Of a stretch of DNA of 64,000 bases, positions 17,687 through 25,808 are shown one piece after another. Position numbers and translations under genes: made by a program. The stretch's first letter is position 1. Each line of letters starts with the position of its first letter. Source of the DNA: Blautia argi (GTDB taxonomy: Bacteria; Bacillota; Clostridia; Lachnospirales; Lachnospiraceae); contig NZ_CP030280.1 in assembly GCF_003287895.1 (NCBI RefSeq), forward strand, positions 2,848,501 through 2,912,500, given 5' to 3'. The notes under the pieces are model-generated. The model was given only the letters and a program-made list of their open reading frames with translations. It had not been told where the DNA came from and did not search any database.

Positions 17687-18952
17687 CTATCTACCATCTC
17701 TGTCTATACGTTTCTTCTTGATGTTTTGTTTTGCATTTGCCTGTTCCAAATGCTTTGCAACTTCTATTGCTTCCTTGACCTTATTTTTTCCCAAAACAGC
17801 TACAACCCGATCCATATCATATGACACATTTAACAAAGCTACATTCTCTTTCTTTATAACAGATACTTCTTCTCGCAACCGATCTACACGATTTTCAAGA
17901 TCCAGGTTTCGATCTGATAGCTTTTGATTTTTGCTTTTCAGTTCTAAATATTTGCTATACAATGCCTGTATCATGTTCGCAACTTTTTTCACCAAAGGAA
18001 ATATTCTCTTCCTGTAAGATTTTGCAGACTCTAAAGTTCCGGCTTCTGGCAGCCATTCTTCCGGATAATATCCATACTCACGTGCATGTGAGTCAACAAG
18101 TCCAGCTTTTGAATTTAGTGCAGAAAATCGTTTTTCTAACACTTCTGTCTTTTTAATTACTGCATCTCTCTCTTTTTCTACCTGTTCTTTTTCCTTTTGG
18201 ATCTCATCCACACATTCGCTGATATCATGCAAATCATGTTCCAATAAATTCTTATGTTCCGTTAATTCTTCTACTTCCTGTTCTCGAACCTTTTTCTTGT
18301 AATCCAACACAGAAAGATGTGGTTCATGAGTTCCTTTCTGCTCCCATTCTATCTCATTTTCCCTCATGACCATGGCTAATTTTTCCTTTTCTGATTGTAC
18401 CCATTGATTTAGCTCCGTCTCACTTCTGGAACCACCTTTAAATCCTAATGACGATAAGGCTTGTTTTAAAGATACTCTTGTATCAAGTCCTCGCTTACTT
18501 CCTGTAACATAGGGAATAAAATCAATATGTAGATGTGGCGTTGCTTCGTCTAAATGCAGATGAGCAGCAAATACTCGCAACGTAGGATTCCGTTCCTGAA
18601 ATCCTTTCATGTATTCATCTAATATCTTTGCAGCAAGTTGTCCTTCCATCGTTTCTGATCCCATATTGTCTTTATCACCGATCTGAAGGATAACCTCATG
18701 AAATAATTTTTCTTGTTTCCCGGAACGTATCTTTTCGTAGTAATCATCGATCTTACGATCTTTCCGAGTCTGCTTATCGTTGTAACGCTTCAAGGCATCA
18801 TCAAACAATTCATGATATACATCTTTGATATCTTCATTACAATATTCAACGTTCCAATGGGTTCTGTTCGGATCCGTATTCTTTGCATGAAATTTTCTAC
18901 TGTTATGGTTCAGGGAGCCTTTCCCTGTCATAAAACTAATTGTCCTCTTCAA
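17687..18952 (-). CDS. MobV-family relaxase (Pre/Mob) of element 1
   Basis: A 421-residue plasmid-recombination/mobilisation relaxase that would nick oriT and pilot single-stranded DNA. The N terminus KRTISFMTGKGSLNHNSR and the three-histidine metal motif HLHLDEATPHLHIDF (about residues 130-144) define MobV. GSKRGLDTRVSLKQAL and the following region match the conserved N-terminal domain. Residues about 230-400 are a long coiled coil. It is about 50-60 percent alike by eye to the element 2 relaxase. A conserved palindrome lies 51 bp upstream (19003-19023). Confidence 0.92.
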   Translation of the reverse strand: MKRTISFMTGKGSLNHNSRKFHAKNTDPNRTHWNVEYCNEDIKDVYHELFDDALKRYNDKQTRKDRKIDDYYEKIRSGKQEKLFHEVILQIGDKDNMGSETMEGQLAAKILDEYMKGFQERNPTLRVFAAHLHLDEATPHLHIDFIPYVTGSKRGLDTRVSLKQALSSLGFKGGSRSETELNQWVQSEKEKLAMVMRENEIEWEQKGTHEPHLSVLDYKKKVREQEVEELTEHKNLLEHDLHDISECVDEIQKEKEQVEKERDAVIKKTEVLEKRFSALNSKAGLVDSHAREYGYYPEEWLPEAGTLESAKSYRKRIFPLVKKVANMIQALYSKYLELKSKNQKLSDRNLDLENRVDRLREEVSVIKKENVALLNVSYDMDRVVAVLGKNKVKEAIEVAKHLEQANAKQNIKKKRIDRDGR

Positions 18953-19002
18953 TAAATCTCCTTTCCTTCATTTTAAAACGCCAGATATGGCGATCATGTT
19001 TT

Positions 19003-19023
19003 GTTACTTTTGTCAAAAGTAAC
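19003..19023. other. Candidate oriT palindrome of element 1
   Basis: GTTACTTTTG and CAAAAGTAAC are perfect 10-bp arms around one T, 51 bp upstream of the MobV gene. The same 21 bp followed by GCAAAAGCACTTT recurs in front of the element 2 MobV gene (27416-27436). Conservation of position and sequence beside the relaxase gene fits a MobV origin of transfer. The nick site cannot be assigned. Confidence 0.6.
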
Positions 19024-19188
19024 GCAAAAGCACTTTCGACAGCCTAACGTCCATCAAAAGTATCCTTGCGCCCTGCCGGGAGCTTTCAAATCAGCCAGTA
19101 CTGTATCGGCTACACCACACAGCAATTCTCCTTGTTTGATATTCACAGGTGCGTGCCACGCTCCTGTTCTATATTCCCCAAACAAACA

Positions 19189-19422
19189 TCACCATCGATA
19201 ACTAGCTGACACTCCACGCTTATCTAAATATTCCTGTCGTGCTTTCTCCTGCTCTTCCTCAGAAGGAGCCGTCTTATACTTCGTATAGAGTTCATGTCTG
19301 ACTAATGCATCCAATTTTTCTTCCAAGCCATTTCGAATATCTTCTTCATACTGATCATCTGAACCCAGATGATAAAAGATCAATTTTCGAAACAGTTCAT
19401 AATCAATCTGTACTTTTTTCAT
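19189..19422 (-). CDS. Small protein of the mobilisation module, unknown function
   Basis: A 77-residue protein rich in Glu and Lys (MKKVQIDYELFRKLIFYH, then a helical acidic middle). I do not recognise a named domain, but small proteins of this kind commonly sit next to MobV modules in Firmicutes elements. The ATG at 19422 follows AAGGAG; a GTG one codon upstream (19425) is possible. Element 2 has no counterpart at this position; it has a TnpV-like gene instead at the far side of mob. Confidence 0.6.
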   Translation of the reverse strand: MKKVQIDYELFRKLIFYHLGSDDQYEEDIRNGLEEKLDALVRHELYTKYKTAPSEEEQEKARQEYLDKRGVSASYRW

Positions 19423-19543
19423 CACTTCACTCCTTTTTAATCAAGGTGGCAAGATTCCCTATTCTTTAAGATATGGTAATCTTGCCATCTTCCTTTACTC
19501 TTCTTGTAACATCCAGAACCATTTATTCCCTATCTTCACAGAA

Positions 19544-20506
19544 TCAATCTGTAATTCCTTCTTCGCATTCCAAAGTGTTTTTCTTTTTAATTCCTCGTTC
19601 TTCTGCTTCTTCCGCTATTTTTGCCTGTTCCATTGATCCATTTGCTAAGATCTCTTTTAAAAATTCTTTCGCACTTCGGATCTTTTGCCCTCGCCCATCA
19701 CCAGACAATAAGTCCTCTGCACTGATGTCATATTTTCCAATCCAATGAAATCCTTTTTCTTTGTCTAATCGAAAGGCGATAGCATCTCCTTCCGGAGCAA
19801 GAGAACTCTTTACATGACAGATCACTCGGATTTCCGGTTCATCTTTCACTCTTCCAACAATCAACACGCTTCTTGCTGCCGCTTGAAAGTCAATAGAACC
19901 CAATCCACGATAGGATGATTTTCCATTACTATTCTTATTCATATGACCGATCAGAATAATGGCACATTGATATTTCTCTGCTAATACAGAGATTCTTTTC
20001 ATCAATGGACGAATCTCATTTGCCCTATGCATATCAACACCAGCCCCTAGAAAGCCTTGAATTGGATCTAATACTACAAGTCTTGCTTTCGTCTGTATGA
20101 TTGCTTCTTCCAACCTTGCATCTACCATTGTTAATGGCTGATCCTGGTCATCAATTACCAAAACTCTGGAACAATCTGCCCCTGCCGCTAACAATCTCGG
20201 TTTGATCGTATCGCCCAATCCATCTTCAGCTGTTTGATAAATCACATTGATTGGCTCTACACCTGTCTCTTCGGATTTTCCTTCGCTTGTTTCACTTAAT
20301 ATTGCTTCTCCTTTTGTTAACTTTGCAATGATCTGCAACACTACCGTAGTCTTCCCCTCTCCAGGATCTCCCTGAATAATGGTGACCTTCCCATATGGTA
20401 TGAAGGGATAAAAGAGCCATTCGATTTCTTCCACTTCAACCTGATCCATGTGGATCAATTTCAGGCATGGTTCTGCCTTTTTTACTTCTCTATAATTATC
20501 TTCCAT
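19544..20506 (-). CDS. AAA ATPase (RepA-like helicase family) of element 1, C terminus frameshifted
   Basis: About 320 residues. Walker A is GDPGEGKTT (after IPYGKVTIIQ), Walker B is RLVVLDPIQGF, followed by ILIGHMNKNS and SYRGLGSIDF, the RecA-fold AAA_25 layout of RepA/primase-helicase-like proteins. It probably supports element replication or mobilisation. The start at 20506 follows AGGAGGTGGAA. The last residues shown (NTLECEEGITD) look wrong. Dropping one A from the A-run at 19578-19582 restores TLWNAKKELQIDSVKIGNKW and extends the gene to 19495, giving the winged-helix end this family normally has. Confidence 0.8.
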   Translation of the reverse strand: MEDNYREVKKAEPCLKLIHMDQVEVEEIEWLFYPFIPYGKVTIIQGDPGEGKTTVVLQIIAKLTKGEAILSETSEGKSEETGVEPINVIYQTAEDGLGDTIKPRLLAAGADCSRVLVIDDQDQPLTMVDARLEEAIIQTKARLVVLDPIQGFLGAGVDMHRANEIRPLMKRISVLAEKYQCAIILIGHMNKNSNGKSSYRGLGSIDFQAAARSVLIVGRVKDEPEIRVICHVKSSLAPEGDAIAFRLDKEKGFHWIGKYDISAEDLLSGDGRGQKIRSAKEFLKEILANGSMEQAKIAEEAEERGIKKKNTLECEEGITD

Positions 20507-20554
20507 TTCCACCTCCTGCCCAACCGGGCAAGTCCCTGGCAAACAGAATTTAAC

Positions 20555-20573
20555 AATTGTTGCAACAACAATT
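20555..20573. promoter_or_regulatory. Inverted repeat upstream of the element 1 ATPase gene
   Basis: AATTGTTG-CAA-CAACAATT, perfect 8-bp arms, 49 bp upstream of the ATPase start. A second repeat, TATCAG and CTGATA around TTATT, lies at 20604-20620. Either could be an operator or a replication-protein binding site. Confidence 0.35.
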
Positions 20574-20639
20574 TTGTGATATACTCAAGTTGTTAGGATG
20601 GTATATCAGTTATTCTGATAATCAGGGAACTTGCTCAGA

Positions 20640-21002
20640 TTATTTCTGGGCTTTTTCTTTTTTCCTTCTTTCATAGTTTCTTTCTTCTGCAAATGCATTT
20701 AATATCTCCAACATTGTTCGAATAGGTGTAAACAACTCTTCATCGGCATCCTCTAATGTAGTTAACCTTTTTAGTTCCTCTTCAATCCCTCGAAGCTGTT
20801 TTCTAAACTGTACTAACATCAACGGATTTCCTACTGCTGTGACTTTTTGATGTAAAACACTTTCAATGATATATTCTTGTCTCGTCTGGTATCCACAAAT
20901 CTTTACTCTTAAATCTAGCTCTTTATTTTCTTCCGGAGACATTCGAAACGCTATGGTCACATTACGCCACCGATTCTTGTTATCCCTATTTTTTTCACTC
21001 AT
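20640..21002 (-). CDS. MobC-like relaxosome accessory protein of element 1
   Basis: A 120-residue protein with a ribbon-helix-helix DNA-binding start (NRWRNVTIAFRMSPEENKEL) and a helical C terminus, as in MobC proteins that assist relaxase nicking at oriT. The start overlaps the end of the integrase gene by eight bases, so mobilisation and integration genes share a transcript. The element 2 counterpart begins with nearly the same residues (KNRDNKNRWRN). Confidence 0.8.
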   Translation of the reverse strand: MSEKNRDNKNRWRNVTIAFRMSPEENKELDLRVKICGYQTRQEYIIESVLHQKVTAVGNPLMLVQFRKQLRGIEEELKRLTTLEDADEELFTPIRTMLEILNAFAEERNYERRKKEKAQK

Positions 21003-22080
21003 CCAGATATTCCTCTCTTTCCTGATTTAGATTTTCCGCCATTTCTGTTTGGATTGTCGGGAATAAATGCGCATATCGATATGTGATTTCCACACTTTCA
21101 TGCCCTACCCTTTCTCCAATTGCCACCGCAGAATATCCCATATTAATCAACAATGACACGTGAGAATGTCGTAAATCATGGATTCGTATTCTCTTCACTC
21201 CTGACAACTTCACACCACGATCCATTTCATGATGAAGATAGCTTTTTGAAATTTGGAATATCCTGTCATTTTCATTTAAACCATACAGCATTCCTATATA
21301 CGCTTCTAATTCTTCGCTTAAAAATTCCGGCATGGTGATCATACGATTACTCTTCACAGTCTTAGGATCCGTAATAATATCCTTCCCCTCTAATCTTTGA
21401 TAAGACTTATTGATCCGGATAGTACAAGCCTGAAAATCGAAATCTGCCGGTGTCAGTGCTAACAACTCTCCCATACGCACTCCACACCAATATAAGATTT
21501 CAAATGCATAAAAGGAGATTGGCTTATCCGCCACCGCTTCAATGAACTTCATATACTCTTCTTTTGTCCAGAAAAGCATCTCTTTTGTTCTTTCTTTTCC
21601 CATAGATCCTGCCTTGCGTGCAGCATTGCTTTTCAAATCATAGAAATTAACTGCATGATTCAAAATTGCACTCAGCTGATTATGGATGGTCTTTAGATAG
21701 ACCTTTGAATAGCCTTCTCCTTGTTTATTTCGATAGTTCATCATGGTGTTCTGCCACTGTCGAATATCGGAAGGTTTTATTTCCTGCAACTTCTTTTTCG
21801 AAAAATATGGGAGAATCTTTTTTTCTACAATATGCTTTTTCGTCAGCCAGGTATTATATTTGATTCTGGATTTGATATCATTCAGATAAAGATCTACGAA
21901 ATCTTCAAAATACATATCCAGACTCAAATTCTCCTTTAATTTAAACGCTCTTTCCCATTCCTGGGCATCACATTTGCGTTTAAATCCTCTTTTCGTCTTC
22001 TGCTTTCTTACGCCGGTCCAGTCCTTATAATAGGTTCTTACCTCATAAGTATTTGATTTTGGGTTTTTGATTACTGTCAA
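20995..22080 (-). CDS. int: Tyrosine recombinase (integrase) of element 1
   Basis: A 361-residue site-specific integrase of the Tn916-like group. An AP2-like arm-binding N terminus (KNPKSNTYEVRTYYKDWTGV) is followed by a SAM-like core-binding domain (about 55-150) and the catalytic domain with the first Arg in YWCGVRMGELLALTP, HDLRHSHVSLLINMG, GHESVEITYRYAH and the Tyr nucleophile in ITYRYAHLFP. It starts with TTG at 22080, eight bases after AGGAGG. It presumably uses the guaA 3' end as target and the TTGTCA repeats at both ends as arm sites. Confidence 0.92.
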   Translation of the reverse strand: MTVIKNPKSNTYEVRTYYKDWTGVRKQKTKRGFKRKCDAQEWERAFKLKENLSLDMYFEDFVDLYLNDIKSRIKYNTWLTKKHIVEKKILPYFSKKKLQEIKPSDIRQWQNTMMNYRNKQGEGYSKVYLKTIHNQLSAILNHAVNFYDLKSNAARKAGSMGKERTKEMLFWTKEEYMKFIEAVADKPISFYAFEILYWCGVRMGELLALTPADFDFQACTIRINKSYQRLEGKDIITDPKTVKSNRMITMPEFLSEELEAYIGMLYGLNENDRIFQISKSYLHHEMDRGVKLSGVKRIRIHDLRHSHVSLLINMGYSAVAIGERVGHESVEITYRYAHLFPTIQTEMAENLNQEREEYLDE

Positions 22081-22094
22081 AACATCACCTCCTG

Positions 22095-22283
22095 CTATTT
22101 CATTTCGTTCATACCGTAAACTCGTTCTTCAAAATATTTACGGCTGATTTTTCCTTTGACAACAACGAAACCTTTTTGCTCCAATTCAGCATTTAACTGA
22201 CGGATCAAACGATACGCATAGGAATCAGATACTTCTAATTCTTTCGCTACTTCTTTTGCTGATATAAATAATTTACTAGCCAT
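22095..22283 (-). CDS. xis: Excisionase-like small DNA-binding protein of element 1
   Basis: A 62-residue protein with a winged-helix-turn-helix-like motif (SAKEVAKELEVSDSYAYRLIRQL). It sits 14 bp before the integrase, the usual place for a recombination directionality factor. Its element 2 counterpart has the same layout (RAEDVAQELNVSKPYAYKLI). The excisionase role is inferred from position. Confidence 0.72.
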   Translation of the reverse strand: MASKLFISAKEVAKELEVSDSYAYRLIRQLNAELEQKGFVVVKGKISRKYFEERVYGMNEMK

Positions 22284-22316
22284 CTATATCCCTCCTTTCT
22301 TTTTTCAGTTCATTAT

Positions 22317-22426
22317 CGAACGGTGTATATGCATCATAACATTTCACTTCCGTACTGTCAATAGAATAATTTCAAAAATGAACGGTTTATTTTTATATTT
22401 CATTTTTGAACTGTTTATGCTATACT
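22317..22426. promoter_or_regulatory. Repeated operator and promoter region between xis and the XRE gene of element 1
   Basis: Three direct repeats: CGAACGGTGTAT (22317), TGAACGGTTTAT (22379) and TGAACTGTTTAT (22407). The last lies just before a TATACT -10 box (22421-22426) for the XRE gene. This fits autoregulation plus control of the divergent xis-int operon by the XRE protein. Confidence 0.6.
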
Positions 22427-22459
22427 TTTAAGTAACAATCAGCAAAGGAGTGTTTTCTT

Positions 22460-22891
22460 ATGACAGTAGGTGAGAAAATAAGAAAATTCCGGATCGATCA
22501 AGGATATACACAGAAAGAATTGGCAATCATGTCCGGATTGAGCGAATCGGCAATTAGAAATTATGAACTTGGGAATCGTTTTCCATCATCAGAACAATTG
22601 GAAAAAATAGCAAACTCATTAAAGATCAGTCCATACGCCATGTCTGATCCAAACTTTGATACTTATGTTAGTGTCATGCACGCATTATTTGCTTTAGAGG
22701 ATCAATATGGTCTGCACGCCTACCGGGATGAATCCGGCGTACCGCAGCTCATGTTTAAAGACAAAGGACATGATTCTTTAAATATGCTGGATCATATTGG
22801 AGCATGGGCTGATATGTACCAGAAATTCAGAAATGAAGATATTACAGAAAAAGAATATTTAGACTGGAAGAGTCAATTCCCAGCTAAATAA
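22460..22891 (+). CDS. XRE-family repressor of element 1
   Basis: A 143-residue regulator. Residues 4-60 are an HTH-XRE domain (KIRKFRIDQGYTQKELAIMS, then GLSESAIRNYELGNRFPS). The C-terminal 80 residues (YVSVMHALFALEDQYGLHA, then EKEYLDWKSQFP) recur in the element 2 homologue, probably a dimerisation or sensing domain. It is divergent from the xis-int-mob operon, so it likely keeps the element quiescent. The start at 22460 follows AAAGGAG. Confidence 0.88.
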   Translation: MTVGEKIRKFRIDQGYTQKELAIMSGLSESAIRNYELGNRFPSSEQLEKIANSLKISPYAMSDPNFDTYVSVMHALFALEDQYGLHAYRDESGVPQLMFKDKGHDSLNMLDHIGAWADMYQKFRNEDITEKEYLDWKSQFPAK

Positions 22892-22924
22892 GAAGAAATT
22901 ATTTACAATCATATTAAAAAAGTA

Positions 22925-22941
22925 TTGTCATTTGATTGTCA
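22925..22941. repeat. Right-end integrase arm repeats of element 1
   Basis: TTGTCA at 22925-22930 and 22936-22941, period 11 bp, ending 59 bp before the att core. Matches the left-end pair at 8059-8075. Confidence 0.7.
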
Positions 22942-22954
22942 ACGGACATAGGAA

Positions 22955-22992
22955 GAGCCAAGAAAGCCCGTAAAATAGGCATTTCTTGGCTC
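22955..22992. terminator. Right-end hairpin of element 1
   Basis: GAGCCAAGAAA pairs with TTTCTTGGCTC, enclosing AGCCCGTAAAATAGGCA. It lies between the arm repeats and the core, as does the hairpin at 7896-7935, whose loop is nearly the same. It probably terminates the XRE transcript and shields the junction. Confidence 0.65.
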
Positions 22993-22999
22993 TAATATA

Positions 23000-23011
23000 T
23001 TATTCAAACTC
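23000..23011. repeat. att core between elements 1 and 2
   Basis: TTATTCAAACTC, identical over 12 bp to the guaA 3' end at 31729-31740. It is the right end of element 1 and the left end of element 2. Confidence 0.85.
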
Positions 23012-23112
23012 TACAAAGACTAACGCTTTTTGTTTAGGAATTATTCTCTGTAATGTTTCTCGTTCTTTTGATTATTTGATATATCCATATTATCCTGCCT
23101 ATACGAGCTAAT

Positions 23113-23129
23113 GTTATCATTTTGTTATC
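23113..23129. repeat. Left-end integrase arm repeats of element 2
   Basis: GTTATC at 23113-23118 and 23124-23129 (period 11), with an inverted copy GATAAC at 23136-23141. They start 102 bp inside the core, mirroring element 1 (105 bp). Confidence 0.7.
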
Positions 23130-23228
23130 GGCATTGATAACACCTACTCGATACTGTGGATAATAACTATATGTAGCCATGTCAAATATAAGCTATTTTG
23201 CTTAGAGATTCAACACAAAACTGAAATT

Positions 23229-23726
23229 TTACTTTTCCTTATATTCATCTGGTATTGCTATTTGAAATGTTTCACACAACAGCATCACATCATGCACATC
23301 ATTTTTATCGTGTTCATATCCCAAATGAAGCATTACCTGACTCAATGGTTCAATACAAGAAACAGTTATATCTCCAACTTTTCCAATACCGGAAAAAGTT
23401 TTTGATGGAAATATATCTCCCTCATAAACAATTCCGTCATCTGTAAATTCAAAACAATGTAAATCAATGATTCTTTGTTTATCATCTTTCCAGACAGTAT
23501 GACCATCCGTTGTATAATCAGTATTTACTTCCTCAAATCCATGCTGCTTAATCACATAAATATAATCATGATAATGTTTCAGTTCAACAAACAAATCAAT
23601 ATCATTGTGTATTCTTGATTCTCTTTTAAGAAGTGCATCAACACCCCATCCGCCATCTAAATATACTTTAATTTCGTTTTGCAAAGCATATTTTATAATT
23701 TCACATGCATCTTCTGTACGTACCAT
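23229..23726 (-). CDS. Lincosamide nucleotidyltransferase, Lnu(C)-like
   Basis: A 165-residue minimal nucleotidyltransferase. VYLDGGWGVDALL and RIHNDIDLFVE carry the GG and paired Asp residues that bind metal and nucleotide. IDLHCFEF and QVMLHLGYE, then DVMLLCETFQIAIPDEY at the end, match my recollection of Lnu(C)/Lnu(P) proteins (about 164 residues). The enzyme would adenylylate lincomycin and clindamycin. GGAGG precedes the start at 23726. It lies 84 bp downstream of the ABC-F gene on the same strand and may be read from the same attenuated transcript. The exact lnu type needs a database comparison. Confidence 0.8.
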   Translation of the reverse strand: MVRTEDACEIIKYALQNEIKVYLDGGWGVDALLKRESRIHNDIDLFVELKHYHDYIYVIKQHGFEEVNTDYTTDGHTVWKDDKQRIIDLHCFEFTDDGIVYEGDIFPSKTFSGIGKVGDITVSCIEPLSQVMLHLGYEHDKNDVHDVMLLCETFQIAIPDEYKEK

Positions 23727-23810
23727 AATCTATCCTCCAAATTCAAATCTTTGTATGCTTTCCAACTCACTAAAAGCCTGAAATTTGTCAGTCTTTCATC
23801 CTTTTTGTTA

Positions 23811-25355
23811 TCAATCACCAATTAGCTGTAATCCATTAGGATTTAGCTGATATATTTTATCGCACACCTCTTCAATATACTTTCTATCGTGAGAAATGCT
23901 AATGACAGCCCCCGGAAATTCTCGGAGCATTTTTCTTATTACCGGACCGGACAATGGTGAAAAATTTCTTGTCGGTTCATCCAGAATAAGAACATTTGCA
24001 CCACTTAAGCTCATCCTCAAGAGAAGCACTTTCGCCTTTTGTCCGCCTGATAACTCCCGAATCGGATGCTCCATTTCATCTGGTGTGTATTTAAGTGAAC
24101 CAAGGTATGTTCTAATTCTTGTACGCTCTTCTTTATCTCCTGTTTTATCAAGGTAATCAACCGGTGTAACATCCAAATCCAGCAGGTCTTCATAAGTTTG
24201 AGGCATATATTCTGCTTTAATGTCATTCCGATTTAGGAGTTCTTCCGCTATCTTTTTTAGAAGAGTCGTTTTTCCTGCCCCGTTGGCTCCTATCATACAG
24301 ATTTTTTCTGAACCTTTTATTTTTAAATGAATTCCTTCTGCTAAAATTCTTTTGCCATCCGGAGTCACAAGCTTTGAAAGTTCATATTCTATGACCGTTT
24401 TTCCTGCGGGAATGTGTGAGTTTTCATCCCCTAATTTGACAAAGATTGCTTCTTCCTGTTCCGGCATCTGAGTCATATTTTCATCTTCTTTTTCAAATCT
24501 TCGTTCCATTGCCTTAACCGTATGCATTTTGTCCTTTAAGTTTTTGGCAACAGACGGTGCTTGTCTGGTACAACTTCTTAATGCACCTTGTACACTCTGC
24601 ATAACTCTTTGATATTTTTCATCGCGAATCTTTTTCTCCCTACGGTCACTCAGTGCCCGCTGTTTTTGGATTTCAAATTTATGAAGCCGTTCTTCCACAT
24701 AGCGTCTATAGGGAAGCTTTGCCACGGTATATCTCGCCTTTGTTTTTCGTATAATCTGCTCGATATGTATCACCATGTTGGCAGTACGCTCTATCAGCGT
24801 TTCATCGTGTGAAATAAAAAGCACAATGTGCTTCCAGTCATTTATGATTTTTTCCAGTAATGTAAGCGTCGCAATGTCGATGTCATTGGAAGGTTCGTCC
24901 AACAACAGCACAGAAACATCGCGAATGAAAAGCCTCATAAGTTGTGTCTTGACTTTTTCGCCTCCTGAAAGACTACCCATTGTCTGGTTACTGTAGAAAA
25001 AATCATTTTTCATTCCAAATTTTCCCGCAATAACAGACAATTCTTTAGGCGTTTTCTCCCAGAATATTTCCTCTTCAGAAAAATATTCGTATATTGTTTT
25101 TTCCTTATCTTCATCGAGCATCTCCTGCGGAAGATAACCAAGACGTTCGTGTCCCATTATCCTTTCCCCATCTGCTTCTATATAGTTTTCTACAAGCGAC
25201 GGATTGTATATCCACTTCATTAATGTCGATTTCCCATTTCCCTCTTCTCCAATAATAACTGCCTTATCTCCATCATTTAGCACAAGGTTGAAATCATTAA
25301 GAATTATTCTCAGGTCTTTTTTATGTGTTAAATTTAATTTTTTTATCTGCAACAT
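23811..25355 (-). CDS. ABC-F ATPase, probable antibiotic-resistance ribosome protection protein
   Basis: A 514-residue soluble protein with two ATP-binding cassettes and no membrane segments. Walker A sites are GEEGNGKST and GANGAGKTT; signatures are SLSGGEKVK and ELSGGQKAK; Walker B is LLLDEPSNDID and LILDEPTRNFSP. The linker between cassettes (about residues 200-290, rich in Lys and Arg) corresponds to the ribosome-probing antibiotic-resistance domain. Resistance ABC-F proteins dislodge lincosamide, pleuromutilin, streptogramin A or macrolide drugs from the ribosome. The start at 25355 follows AAAGGAG. Pairing with a Lnu enzyme and an attenuator leader supports resistance, but the drug profile is not readable. 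Confidence 0.82.
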   Translation of the reverse strand: MLQIKKLNLTHKKDLRIILNDFNLVLNDGDKAVIIGEEGNGKSTLMKWIYNPSLVENYIEADGERIMGHERLGYLPQEMLDEDKEKTIYEYFSEEEIFWEKTPKELSVIAGKFGMKNDFFYSNQTMGSLSGGEKVKTQLMRLFIRDVSVLLLDEPSNDIDIATLTLLEKIINDWKHIVLFISHDETLIERTANMVIHIEQIIRKTKARYTVAKLPYRRYVEERLHKFEIQKQRALSDRREKKIRDEKYQRVMQSVQGALRSCTRQAPSVAKNLKDKMHTVKAMERRFEKEDENMTQMPEQEEAIFVKLGDENSHIPAGKTVIEYELSKLVTPDGKRILAEGIHLKIKGSEKICMIGANGAGKTTLLKKIAEELLNRNDIKAEYMPQTYEDLLDLDVTPVDYLDKTGDKEERTRIRTYLGSLKYTPDEMEHPIRELSGGQKAKVLLLRMSLSGANVLILDEPTRNFSPLSGPVIRKMLREFPGAVISISHDRKYIEEVCDKIYQLNPNGLQLIGD

Positions 25356-25409
25356 TAAAGTTTCTCCTTTTCGAAGTCTGAGCCAATTATTATTTTGAAC
25401 ACACAAAAA

Positions 25410-25442
25410 CGAGTCTTTTTTGCATACGCAAAAATAGACTCG
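25410..25442 (-). terminator. Attenuator terminator in the ABC-F leader
   Basis: On the minus strand GCGAGTC...TTTTTGC pairs with GCAAAAA...GACTCG, followed by TTTTTGTG, about 55 bp before the ABC-F start. An alternative hairpin just upstream (TTTTCC/GGAAAA near 25470) and a duplicated GTCTATTT allow a competing fold, as in antibiotic-responsive attenuators. Confidence 0.7.
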
Positions 25443-25575
25443 CTAAATAGACCCTTATTTCTTTTCCAAAAGGAAAACAAAGGAAATGCCTCTTGCGATA
25501 ATCCAACTTAAGCGTACACAAAACAAACCTATTCTCTACAGGCTCAATAACTATATGTGTCTTACTTAAATCAAA

Positions 25576-25590
25576 TTATCTATTAATCAT
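25576..25590 (-). CDS. Possible leader peptide of the ABC-F attenuator
   Basis: A four-codon reading frame (Met-Ile-Asn-Arg-stop) preceded by AAGGTGAGG two bases before the ATG, about 235 bp upstream of the ABC-F gene and 134 bp upstream of the terminator stem. Very short upstream frames that stall drug-bound ribosomes are known for resistance genes of this class. Translation here is unproven. Confidence 0.35.
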   Translation of the reverse strand: MINR

Positions 25591-25678
25591 TTCCTCACCT
25601 TACACAAAATGTGCCTTTCTTTCTTCTAATGGCAATACTATCATACTGTATTTTTTTTGTCAATACATTTCACCTTAT

Positions 25679-25706
25679 GGAAGTGCAAATTAAAATTTTC
25701 ACTTCC
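25679..25706. repeat. Inverted repeat between TnpV and the resistance cassette
   Basis: GGAAGTG and CACTTCC form 7-bp arms around an AT-rich centre. It separates the element backbone from the resistance genes and may be a terminator of the tnpV transcript or a cassette boundary. Confidence 0.3.
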
Positions 25707-25808
25707 TAATTATACATCCAACCATTACGAAATTCAATCTTTCACAACCTCTTTACAACCACAACCACAGCACTCCAGCAAACGCAGGAGCACCATACCG
25801 TAAAACGC

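Larger units (their letters stand above)
7943..22999 (-). mobile_element. Integrative mobilizable element 1 (galactan-utilisation cargo) at guaA
   Basis: About 15.06 kb between two guaA-like att cores. The integration and mobilisation module at the right (XRE regulator, Xis-like protein, tyrosine integrase, MobC-like protein, AAA ATPase, a small protein and MobV relaxase) occupies 17687-22891. Paired TTGTCA repeats with 11-bp spacing lie just inside both ends (8059-8075 and 22925-22941) and tie the left 8 kb to the same element. Cargo: a GH53-GH2-GPH-AraC galactan locus, a DUF3784-like protein and a small membrane protein. An IS4/IS701-like insertion lies between cargo and mobilisation module. 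No conjugation apparatus is present, so transfer would need a helper. The boundaries are inferred from repeats, not from an empty-site comparison. Confidence 0.78.
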
